A stretch of 8,328 nt of DNA, taken from Chlorobiales bacterium (GTDB taxonomy: Bacteria > Bacteroidota > Chlorobiia > Chlorobiales > Chlorobiaceae). Below, one piece after another: positions 1 to 6,365 of this stretch; within the stretch, counting starts at the first letter, position 1; each line of letters begins with the position of its first letter. The stretch is taken from NCBI GenBank assembly GCA_022360415.1, contig JAKSDB010000102.1, positions 1 to 8,328 of the forward strand, read 5' to 3'. A model generated the notes under the pieces. That model saw only the letters and a list, made by a program, of their open reading frames with translations. It made no database searches and had not been told where the DNA came from. The position numbers and the translations under genes were made by a program.

Positions 1-986
1 CAGAAGTAGAGGTTTCCGTCAGAGCCTATTGTGGCAAGAAAATTATGATAAAAACAACCGGCTTTATCCAAGCTGGTATTCCATTTCTTATACGTATTAT
101 TGATCACGTCCTCCTTTGAGTGAACAACCCGGACATCAAACGAATCATCTTTTACCTCTTGTATCAGCTTTCCGATTTGCGCATAAGCAACATCTCGCAT
201 TCTTGCATCTCTAAGGGCAAAGCGTCCACCAATATCACATTTAAAGCGAATACTATCTGCACCCGCATTTTTGACAATCATAGCCGTATCGTATATATGG
301 TCATAATTTCCCGGAACCATAACGTACCCGATATTTATCCTCAATGGACTGTTTTTTTTCTTGATCCTCAACTCATTCAATCTGGCAATATTACTGATGA
401 CCTTATCGAACTTTTCCTCGGAATAGTTGGCATTTTCTTTTGACGATTCTTTTAACCGGAAAAATGATGAACGTCCCGCATCAAGACTGACATGGACATA
501 ATCAATATTTAACAAAGCCCTCCTTGTCCTGTCATCATCCATCAATACACCATTCGTAAACAGCCCCACTTTTTTTCCCGCCTCGCTGAGTAGCCTCATT
601 GCCTTGAGCGTCTCTTTCTTATAAAGAAGGGGCTCACCAATAAAACCGGAAAACTTAACCGTGTCTATACCCAAGCCATCGATATCGACATCAATGATAT
701 AACGAACAATCTTGTCGACCAGTGGACCTTTTATACTATTTGGCAAATGCAGCACATGCTTCTCATCCTGAAGTTCATCACCGATACACCACCTGCATTG
801 CAGATCACAATTGCTTGACATCTGAATTTCAACCTCGAACGGTGGAAACGGTCTATCTTCAATAAACCTGTCCAGATATGCCGCCTTATCGAATAACAAC
901 ATTCTCACATAACCCGAAGAAGACTCAGAAGAATCAACATATTTCTCCAGCTGACCATATACGGCAGAACAATCATTATCCATCAT
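1..986 (-). CDS. radical SAM/SPASM protein, partial (C-terminus beyond left edge)
   Basis: This frame is open from an ATG at 986 to base 1, giving 328 visible residues with no stop, so the C-terminus lies outside the window. The radical SAM cluster motif is CDLQCRWC (C60-x3-C64-x2-C67). It is followed by a GGE-type SAM-binding segment (SGFIGEP, 113-119), a strand ending FTNG (143-146) and a VSLDAG strand (166-171). C311 begins a SPASM/Twitch signature: C311-x12-G324-x4, after which the last two visible bases are TG, fitting Cys329. Family knowledge: such enzymes cleave S-adenosylmethionine with a 4Fe-4S cluster, and SPASM domains bind extra clusters; many act on peptides, but the substrate here is unknown. 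A second ATG follows directly at 983, and the ribosome site is weak. The gene lies 65 bases behind another radical SAM gene with no clear terminator between them, so cotranscription is likely. Fold and class are secure; function is not. Confidence 0.9.
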   Translation of the reverse strand, partial: MMDNDCSAVYGQLEKYVDSSESSSGYVRMLLFDKAAYLDRFIEDRPFPPFEVEIQMSSNCDLQCRWCIGDELQDEKHVLHLPNSIKGPLVDKIVRYIIDVDIDGLGIDTVKFSGFIGEPLLYKKETLKAMRLLSEAGKKVGLFTNGVLMDDDRTRRALLNIDYVHVSLDAGRSSFFRLKESSKENANYSEEKFDKVISNIARLNELRIKKKNSPLRINIGYVMVPGNYDHIYDTAMIVKNAGADSIRFKCDIGGRFALRDARMRDVAYAQIGKLIQEVKDDSFDVRVVHSKEDVINNTYKKWNTSLDKAGCFYHNFLATIGSDGNLYF

Positions 987-1051
987 TATGCTGCTCTTTT
1001 TACTAAACAAGATCACTATTAAAATCAATCTATCAGACACAAAAAAGACAA

Positions 1052-2767
1052 TCAAATAAACATCGAATCAAGATCATCAGAATGCTGATCAAATGATTCA
1101 TTAAAAAAATGATATTCTGTCGATTCTTGATATCCAACAACTCTGCAGTGACACCCTTTGTCAACGTTACAAACTTTTTCTGCCTCTGTCTCTTTTACTA
1201 TCCCTCTATGTTCTTTCGTGCCCCACACTTCACCAAAATCACTATCAAATAGATTACCTATAACACGCTTATCATTTTTCTCATAATCATTCCAACACAT
1301 TCGCATATCTCCATTAGGCTCAACTACGGCAATAAGACTTGAAAGCCAACATTTATACTCCAACTTTACCTCGCGATCACGCAAATCAACTTCAAGAGTA
1401 TCGCCATTTGATAGCTTACCTTTAGTTTTATAATAATCACACTCTATACGCAATAACGCATCCTGTGCTTTTCTCAGATCACGATCATCCGCACCCATTG
1501 TACTACTCCTAATAGGCCTCACTTTTATATGATTTACACCAATATCAATCAAAGACTTAACAAGATTTTCCAATGATTTAGATGAATTTCCAACATTTTT
1601 TTTTGTTGCAAGAACCTTAACTCCAATACGTGTACCTTGATAGCCTCCATTCTTTTTTTGCAATTCTGTATTTCGATCAACTATTTTTTTAATTAATTTA
1701 AGATAATCATTTTTTGAGCTATTATTTGACTTTTCAGGCCATGATAGACGGATATATAAGAAAGCATTTAGCAATTCATCAATATTATCAACCTTAGAAA
1801 TTCCTGCAACATTGGTAAGAAGACCAAATTTCAACGAGTGCGAGTCGGACTTTACAATTTCTAATAATTTCTTAAAATATTTGTAATCAAGAGGATCTCC
1901 CCCTCCTGATATCTCAACATTTGATACACCCATTTTCTTTGATTTCTCACAAAGTTCAGAAAATTTTTCAATTGGCATATCCTGCATTTCACCATTCAAA
2001 ATATCACTACACATGCAATTTGGACAAAGACCATCTGAATAATGTTCGCAACGATATGTCGGATAAATAATCATCATACGGGGAGGGGGTAATTCACCAC
2101 CATTATGGTACCAATGCTTGATTTTTTCTATTTGTCTTTTTAAACCATAGGCTTTTTCTTCAACACGAATCGGAAGCTTTTTCGAATCGAATAGAGGCCG
2201 TGATCCTTTCCACATTCTTAAAAACTCATCCTCAAAAAAATCGCATATATCCTTCTGTTCATTATTCTCCGGGCTAACCTCTATTGTTACACCATTATTT
2301 CCCATTTCATATGCAGTCGAGTAAAATGTGACGATAAAACGGTCATCCACAATAACTATACTGTTATGAATAATCTCGTCTGTCACACCTATACTAAAGA
2401 TTCGGCTTACTTGTTTATTATATTTCTTTTTTGCTATTCTGTTAGCATTTATTTCTATACGCATTGCACAAGCTACAGCCTCTTCTATTCTATTTTTAAG
2501 GCTAGGAGAATCGATTGCTCTTGATATCTGCACAAGTTGATAATCATCTTTACTATACGGATCAAGAATAACAAAACGGAGATCAATACCCGATGCAAGC
2601 TTTTCTTCGATAACACCTCCAGAATATTCCCTATCGACCGCTTTTTTCATAGAATATCCAAGCAACCAAATCCTTTTTTCTGCGGAATTAAATATCTCTT
2701 TCCAATCATCACTACTAATCGATGATCGAAAACCCCGATATTTCAAAATCAAATCTGATACAGGCAT
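1052..2767 (-). CDS. PLD-like domain fused to radical SAM/SPASM protein
   Basis: This 571-residue protein has two parts. Residues 1-190 resemble a single phospholipase-D-like domain: a WLLGYSM strand (34-40), a FVILDP strand (65-70), then H134-N-S136 with D141 in IHNSIVIVDD and a following FIVTFYSTAYE. The catalytic HxK lysine is Ser136, so phosphodiesterase activity is doubtful and a binding or sensing role is more likely. Residues 230-420 form a radical SAM domain with unusual cysteine spacing, C240-x7-C248-x2-C251 with an extra C253, and a GGGDPL motif (288-293). The C-terminus has the SPASM/Twitch signature C473-x12-G486-x4-C491, an IGNLFD-to-EVW stretch (503-515) and C533, C539 and C541. 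The ATG at 2767 has AAGGAA six bases upstream (2774-2779) and a plausible sigma70 promoter. The gene is AT-rich and lies between a deoxyribosyltransferase-like gene and a second radical SAM gene. Substrate unknown. The PLD assignment was made by eye and is less sure than the radical SAM part. Confidence 0.9.
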   Translation of the reverse strand: MPVSDLILKYRGFRSSISSDDWKEIFNSAEKRIWLLGYSMKKAVDREYSGGVIEEKLASGIDLRFVILDPYSKDDYQLVQISRAIDSPSLKNRIEEAVACAMRIEINANRIAKKKYNKQVSRIFSIGVTDEIIHNSIVIVDDRFIVTFYSTAYEMGNNGVTIEVSPENNEQKDICDFFEDEFLRMWKGSRPLFDSKKLPIRVEEKAYGLKRQIEKIKHWYHNGGELPPPRMMIIYPTYRCEHYSDGLCPNCMCSDILNGEMQDMPIEKFSELCEKSKKMGVSNVEISGGGDPLDYKYFKKLLEIVKSDSHSLKFGLLTNVAGISKVDNIDELLNAFLYIRLSWPEKSNNSSKNDYLKLIKKIVDRNTELQKKNGGYQGTRIGVKVLATKKNVGNSSKSLENLVKSLIDIGVNHIKVRPIRSSTMGADDRDLRKAQDALLRIECDYYKTKGKLSNGDTLEVDLRDREVKLEYKCWLSSLIAVVEPNGDMRMCWNDYEKNDKRVIGNLFDSDFGEVWGTKEHRGIVKETEAEKVCNVDKGCHCRVVGYQESTEYHFFNESFDQHSDDLDSMFI

Positions 2768-2784
2768 TAGGCATTCCTTGATAA

Positions 2785-2813
2785 TTTATATAAAAATATA
2801 TAGCTCTTGGTAA
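2785..2813 (-). promoter_or_regulatory. candidate sigma70 promoter of the PLD/radical SAM gene
   Basis: On the minus strand, TTACCA (2813-2808, 4 of 6 to TTGACA) is separated by exactly 17 bases from TATAAA (2790-2785, 5 of 6 to TATAAT). Transcription would begin a few bases before the AAGGAA ribosome site and the ATG at 2767, giving a very short leader. The surrounding 155-base gap is very AT-rich, so chance matches are possible. If real, the two radical SAM genes can be expressed apart from the upstream gene. Confidence 0.45.
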
Positions 2814-2922
2814 CGTAGATCTAAAAAAAGCACAAGGAACATTATATAAAAAACTACTGCAACCCACCTTAACAAAACAAAATATCATCTTCCACCTTTG
2901 AGTAGCCAAATAATAACAACAC

Positions 2923-3825
2923 TTATTCCTTTCTTAATATCACATCCATGCCACCATGTTCTTTGTATGGGTTTACTTTACCCTTTAGTGTATGATCATC
3001 TACTAAAAGAAGCTCGAACTCATCGAGTATATATGTCGGAGCTTTTCCGCGTTTGATGAACGAATATGAAACTCCTTGTAAAAAAACATTTTCACCTTCG
3101 ACATATCCGGATAGCCTCTGGCTAATTATAGTTTCATCCCCTTTATACTTTGTAGTGATATCTATAGTTCCAGAAATCTTGGACATCTCTTGGTCTAAAT
3201 TGGCTTTCCCATTGGTCGCCGAAACAGAGTCTTGCACTGATTCTGTATAGTGTTTCCAAGTACCACTCCAAACACCAGAGACGTCAATTACCTCCTGCGG
3301 ATGTAAAATCCTGATAGGCTTTGCTGTTTTTTCTCGTACTTGCAAATCATTGGAGATTGTTATATCCTCAAGAAAACTGCCGAAATCTTCTTTTTCGATA
3401 ATATTTTTCAACATTTCAGTGATAACTCTACCCAGGTTTGGGCCCCAATGAGGATCATTGGTGTTGTAATAGGTATATCGCAATGATTTTAAATCGAATG
3501 GAACATCGCTTTCATTTCGGGTTAGAATTAACGAAGGTTTCCCAAGGGCGTGAGCTAATCCGAGTTCATAGAAAACATTTGTGTTCTTTCCGCTCAGTTC
3601 TGCGAGTACGGCTCGGCTTTCCCTGATTGATTTCCAAATATCATCCATGACCTTTGGTTTGGAGAAAATCATGTCCCCTCTGACACATTCCAAACCGGCC
3701 GCCTCAATCGAAGGTTTTATAACAAGCTCATACTGCGACTGGAATAAACCGTCGAAAGGCATTATCACAAAGCACTGATTGCGTATTTCCCCAATCGCAA
3801 TGTTAACTCCCTTATTATGCATCAT
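2923..3825 (-). CDS. nucleoside deoxyribosyltransferase/TIR-like protein with beta-rich C-terminal domain
   Basis: This is a 300-residue, two-domain protein. Residues 16-145 match the nucleoside 2-deoxyribosyltransferase/TIR-like Rossmann superfamily: strand CFVIMPFD (18-25), a helix followed by GLECVRGD (44-51), then LAELSGKNTNVFYELGLAHALGKP (75-97, quoted only by motif: N83, E87, GKP 95-97), with DLKSLRYTYY (111-120) closing the fold. E87 lies where this superfamily has its catalytic glutamate, which acts on N-glycosidic bonds of nucleosides or NAD. The usual Asp of the ADLSG-type motif is Glu77. Residues 183-299 look like an all-beta barrel (GVWSGTWK 184-191, LSGYVEGENVFLQG 238-251, LKGKVNPY 280-287); I do not recognise this domain. 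The protein is probably cytoplasmic, with no signal or membrane segment. The ATG at 3825 is followed by another at 3822, and the ribosome site is weak. It is the first gene of the minus-strand cassette. Related domains occur in bacterial defence effectors, so an immune role is possible but inferred. Confidence 0.87.
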   Translation of the reverse strand: MMHNKGVNIAIGEIRNQCFVIMPFDGLFQSQYELVIKPSIEAAGLECVRGDMIFSKPKVMDDIWKSIRESRAVLAELSGKNTNVFYELGLAHALGKPSLILTRNESDVPFDLKSLRYTYYNTNDPHWGPNLGRVITEMLKNIIEKEDFGSFLEDITISNDLQVREKTAKPIRILHPQEVIDVSGVWSGTWKHYTESVQDSVSATNGKANLDQEMSKISGTIDITTKYKGDETIISQRLSGYVEGENVFLQGVSYSFIKRGKAPTYILDEFELLLVDDHTLKGKVNPYKEHGGMDVILRKE

Positions 3826-3865
3826 TGTATCTACTTATTTGTCACAAGGTATTCCAAACCTCTAT

Positions 3866-3884
3866 TAGTGAACATTTTTCACTA
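3866..3884. repeat. perfect 7-bp inverted repeat upstream of the deoxyribosyltransferase-like gene
   Basis: TAGTGAA (3866-3872) and TTCACTA (3878-3884) are exact reverse complements around a five-base spacer. The element ends about 40 bases before the ATG at 3825, where a promoter or operator for the cassette would be expected. A weak TTTACG / 17 bases / TAATAG pair on the minus strand overlaps it. It could be a dimeric regulator site or a leader hairpin; no T-run follows on either strand that would make it a good terminator. Confidence 0.4.
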
Positions 3885-4121
3885 CGTAAAAAAATTCTCC
3901 ACACTCTTCAACCAATCATTTGATAGTTAACGTCTGAATCAACAAACGGCAAATGTTGTGATAGGTGATAAAGGGGATGTTATTCAGCAGCAATAATAAG
4001 CCCAAACATTTTCACCAATTAAACAACACAGCAACACTAGTACATTATAATCCTTCCTGGAGACCAAAGGCACTCATCACATTTTAGCCCTTCCACCACT
4101 AATTTGTGGACAACCAATGAC

Positions 4122-4217
4122 TCACTCCTCCTCTCCACAGCAAAAAGCAAGATCGTCCAAATCTTCGACCGGTTCCGTATTTTTTTCAATGGGCAAAATC
4201 AACAGCTTTTGTGCCCT
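4122..4217 (-). pseudogene. possible C-terminal gene remnant
   Basis: On the minus strand, a 31-codon stretch directly after a TAA (4220-4218) reads RAQKLLILPIEKNTEPVEDL and ends with an acidic CCGEEE before TGA (4124-4122). It looks more like a real protein tail than random translation, but has no ATG, no ribosome site and no family I recognise. A frameshifted piece of an older gene or plain chance are both possible. Confidence 0.15.
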
Positions 4218-4517
4218 TTAATGGGTATCCTCAAATAAGAATTTTATACACGCTGTATTAAAAGGTTAAAATCGTTCTCAACACTTTGATAAATATACCG
4301 CATTTCTACTCAACACTCAAACAAAACCCCACACATATACTCTTTAATCGTAACCGATTAGTCATTTCAGCCATACACTTCCTAAGCTTGAGAATATCTT
4401 TCCACCTTGTATTCAATCCCGCGCATGAATAGCTATGAAAAGGCAGGCAAAATAACCTAATCTGTCCAGCAGATACATGCCATTCAAAGCAAGGCATACG
4501 TTTCTCTCAAAAGGTAG

Positions 4518-4616
4518 TCGATCGTTTTTCAAAAGATTCACACCGATGTAAACCGCGAGGAATTGTTAGTCGTGGTTCAAGCGGCAATCAAAGGAACTTT
4601 CAGCATAGAATACTGA
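4518..4616 (+). pseudogene. possible C-terminal gene remnant
   Basis: On the plus strand, 32 codons follow a TAG (4515-4517). They include DVNREELLVVVQAAIKGTFS and end IEY before TGA (4614-4616). The run resembles a helical protein C-terminus, but there is no start codon or ribosome site, and upstream bases in all frames are interrupted by stops. The end lies only 13 bases from the convergent stop of the membrane-protein gene. Family unknown; chance cannot be excluded. Confidence 0.15.
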
Positions 4617-4629
4617 CCTACAGAAAATC

Positions 4630-5423
4630 TTACGGTATATCACTCCTCGACTCGGCTTCTGGTGCTTTTTCAACCGCTCCTCGCAGAACGCCGGATGTTT
4701 TTTCCTCTGCTGACTCAGGGCGAGGGAGAAACTTCTGACGGCCTTCGCTGTTGGTATCGTTGATAAACCACATCAGACGAACCCAATAGATTCCAAAACC
4801 GGCAAATCCGAGATACTCGATCCAGAATACCCAACTGATTTCAGGAAAATATGCTTTGAGTTGGTTGTGAAACAGAAAGGTGATAATACCGACCGACTTC
4901 AGAATCAGGGAAAGCGTCTTGATCCTGCGCAACCGCCTGAACCATGTTTCCGGTTCGGGGAGACGGTTCAAAGCATCCTTAAGCTTCGGCCCGCTACTGT
5001 AAATCACGGAAGCCTCTGCAGAAAGGTAGAGAAGTCCTGCCGAAGGCGTATGCAGAATCGGGAGAAGTCCGGGCACGCAATGGGGGTGGTCGGCAAGTAT
5101 GCACTGCATAGGAAAAAGCGCAACGCCAAAAGCAAAAATACCGGCAACATTATGAATAAGGTTGTCCCTGTCGTCTAGGCCGCGGTATGAGTAAAGCACC
5201 CCGCCAAGGAAGGCCAGAAAAACCAGGAAAAGCGCCCGCGGCAAGCCCCCGTCTTCGACGGTGAAATAATAATCGCTGAGAGAAGGCTCAAGTTTGCAGC
5301 CTAAACAAAACCGGAAAATGCCGTAAGCAAAAGCATCCCGATGAGAGCCGCTCCTGCCATATAGCGGAGACAACGGTACGTCTTGCCTATGCTCTGGTCT
5401 GCAAAGCCTCGGCTTGTTTTCAT
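4630..5423 (-). pseudogene. six-helix membrane protein with a frameshift after codon 40
   Basis: The natural start is an ATG at 5423 with AGGAGG (5434-5429) five bases upstream. That frame reads 40 residues with a positively charged N-terminus and a first membrane helix (24-40, ending SGFV), then hits TAG at 5303-5301. A shift of -1 at this point, as if one T were missing from GTTTAGG, continues as LGCKLEPSLSDYYF and stays open to the stop at 4630. The rebuilt protein is 264 residues with about six membrane helices (near 24-40, 63-80, 92-109, 126-143, 171-187 and 198-220) and a charged, proline-containing tail. The second half resembles uncharacterised inner-membrane proteins with an SxSxYY segment, a YRG motif (Y80, R81, G82) and a GVALFP motif (100-105). 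The downstream frame alone has an ATG at 5373, but that start gives a non-hydrophobic N-terminus and has no ribosome site. The break may be a real mutation or a homopolymer sequencing error. Function unknown. Confidence 0.8.
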
Positions 5424-5428
5424 TGTCT

Positions 5429-5434
5429 CCTCCT
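5429..5434 (-). promoter_or_regulatory. strong ribosome binding site fixing the membrane-protein start
   Basis: AGGAGG on the minus strand lies five bases before the ATG at 5423. It is the best Shine-Dalgarno sequence in the window. It shows that translation should begin at 5423 rather than at the later ATG at 5373, which is what exposes the frameshift in this gene. Confidence 0.8.
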
Positions 5435-5449
5435 GATCGATTGATCGAT
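5434..5449. repeat. tandem 8-bp repeat TGATCGAT x2
   Basis: Two exact adjacent copies of TGATCGAT (5434-5441 and 5442-5449) sit directly upstream of the ribosome site of the membrane-protein gene. Each contains the palindrome ATCGAT, so the pair could be a small operator or a slippage product. It is short, so chance is possible. Confidence 0.35.
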
Positions 5450-5490
5450 AAGTTTAGGGAGGATATGGCGAATGCTTATTTCAATTCGCT

Positions 5491-5507
5491 GTTTTCGTAA
5501 GGAAAAC
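5491..5507. repeat. 6-bp inverted repeat in the methyltransferase/membrane-protein gap
   Basis: GTTTTC (5491-5496) and GAAAAC (5502-5507) pair around GTAAG. The element lies in the 189-base gap between the methyltransferase stop at 5613 and the membrane-protein start at 5423, about 70 bases upstream of that start. No T-run follows on the minus strand, so a terminator is not supported. A regulatory hairpin or operator is possible. A 10-bp palindrome AAAGGCCTTT lies in the same gap. I see no gene in it. Confidence 0.25.
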
Positions 5508-5612
5508 GACTACAATACTAAATTATCACTACACCCTACGCTACAAAGGCCTTTCTTTGAATGATCAACCTTTTCTCAAAATACGCAATACTTCGATTTT
5601 ACAAATCACTCG

Positions 5613-6284
5613 CTATTTCGCAACAACCATCTCATCTGCCCCTTTCTGAAACCGATACCTCACCTTTTGAAAGGAGACATCCAGACCGTCGTTCCTCAGT
5701 TCCGAAACGACCGGGTTGATATATTCCGAACGTTTACCGTCGAGAGTGACAAGAGGGTAAACCCGCACTTCATTCGCAACACGGCAGAGTTCCTTCATGG
5801 AAAGAATGTGCTGTTCGAGGCTTACATGCTCGCTGTAGAGAAAGAGATAGTGTGAGCAGAGAGCGAGGTGGAATATTTTGTCTTCGAAAGGAAGCTCTGG
5901 TAGCGAGGCATCGATATATCTGCCCGCTTTTTTCCCCTGCTCGTAGTCATCGAAAAACAGCTCCATCGCCTCCGTCCTGACCTGACCGAGATGGCGGACA
6001 TCGCGGATCGAATCCCAGACATACTCGTCAGGATTTTTTGAAACTTCCGACATGATTTCGGGGTAGACGTCGCGTACCCGAGAGCGGATCTCGTCGGTGG
6101 TGAACCGGTAGACGGGGTCTGCCGAGACAACCTTTCCTCCGGATTTTGTCAACCCGGCGTTGAACGAGGCAGGGCCGTCGCCGCATCCAAGTATTGTTTT
6201 CTGAAGATCAGCACCTGTCAGCAGGAACATGTCACGGTATTCCTCAAATGACCGCCCCCAGGGAACAATATCTTTCAGTTTCAC
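5613..6284 (-). CDS. class I SAM-dependent methyltransferase
   Basis: This is a 223-residue protein with a Rossmann-type methyltransferase core. Motif I is ILGCGDGPASFN (31-42), which holds the S-adenosylmethionine glycine loop. The acidic end of strand 2 is D56 in VVSADPVY (52-59). LPFEDKIFHLALCSHYLFLY (131-150) matches the strand-4 region and following helix, and VRVYPLVTL (173-181) a later strand. A long helical insert with many charged residues (62-120) lies between strands 2 and 4 and probably shapes the substrate site. No signal or membrane segment is seen, so it should be cytoplasmic. The start is GTG at 6284; an in-frame TGA lies three codons upstream, so no longer start exists, and the ribosome site is weak. 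It follows the epimerase-like gene by 81 bases in the same direction and may be cotranscribed. Substrate unknown. Confidence 0.87.
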   Translation of the reverse strand: MKLKDIVPWGRSFEEYRDMFLLTGADLQKTILGCGDGPASFNAGLTKSGGKVVSADPVYRFTTDEIRSRVRDVYPEIMSEVSKNPDEYVWDSIRDVRHLGQVRTEAMELFFDDYEQGKKAGRYIDASLPELPFEDKIFHLALCSHYLFLYSEHVSLEQHILSMKELCRVANEVRVYPLVTLDGKRSEYINPVVSELRNDGLDVSFQKVRYRFQKGADEMVVAK

Positions 6285-6333
6285 GACGATTCAGTTTTGT
6301 GGAAAAGAAAAGGACCAAAGGCGCAACTCAAGA

Positions 6334-6361
6334 ATTCTGGCTTCCTGCTTCTGGATTCTCT
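6334..6361. repeat. degenerate tandem heptamer repeat, four units
   Basis: Four consecutive 7-mers read ATTCTGG, CTTCCTG, CTTCTGG and ATTCTCT (plus strand). They fill part of the 81-base gap between the epimerase-like and methyltransferase genes. The pattern resembles short tandemly repeated heptamers known from intergenic DNA of cyanobacteria and some other bacteria. The array is short and imperfect. Only the sequence periodicity is observed; mobility or a regulatory role is not shown. Confidence 0.5.
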
Positions 6362-6365
6362 TTGA

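Larger units (their letters stand above)
3826..4629. other. gene-free gap of about 800 bases
   Basis: No open frame here has a good start, a ribosome site and a recognisable product. The longest, 63 codons on the minus strand (4497-4306), has atypical composition and no motif I know. The stretch contains the inverted repeat at 3866-3884, a smaller one (TAATCG-TAAC-CGATTA, 4345-4360) and two short protein-like open stretches that may be remnants. No tRNA, CRISPR array or insertion-sequence ends were seen. It marks the boundary between the AT-rich cassette and the higher-GC right half, and looks like decayed DNA. Confidence 0.5.

Noticed and set aside
2715..2909. Small minus-strand frame with several cysteines between the deoxyribosyltransferase-like and PLD/radical SAM genes, considered as a radical SAM precursor peptide.
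   Set aside because: Its first start is TTG, the internal ATG at 2888 has a badly spaced ribosome site, it overlaps the next gene by about 50 bases, and the candidate promoter lies inside it.
4306..4497. 63-codon minus-strand frame in the gene-free gap.
   Set aside because: No ribosome site, no recognisable motif and atypical composition; likely chance.
4630..5373. Membrane protein read simply as 247 residues from the ATG at 5373.
   Set aside because: This start has no ribosome site and gives a polar N-terminus, whereas the AGGAGG-led ATG at 5423 supplies the missing first helix in another frame.
5546..5561. CAAAG / CTTTG pairing with the AAAGGCCTTT palindrome downstream of the methyltransferase gene, considered as a terminator.
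   Set aside because: No T-run follows on the minus strand and the stem is short.
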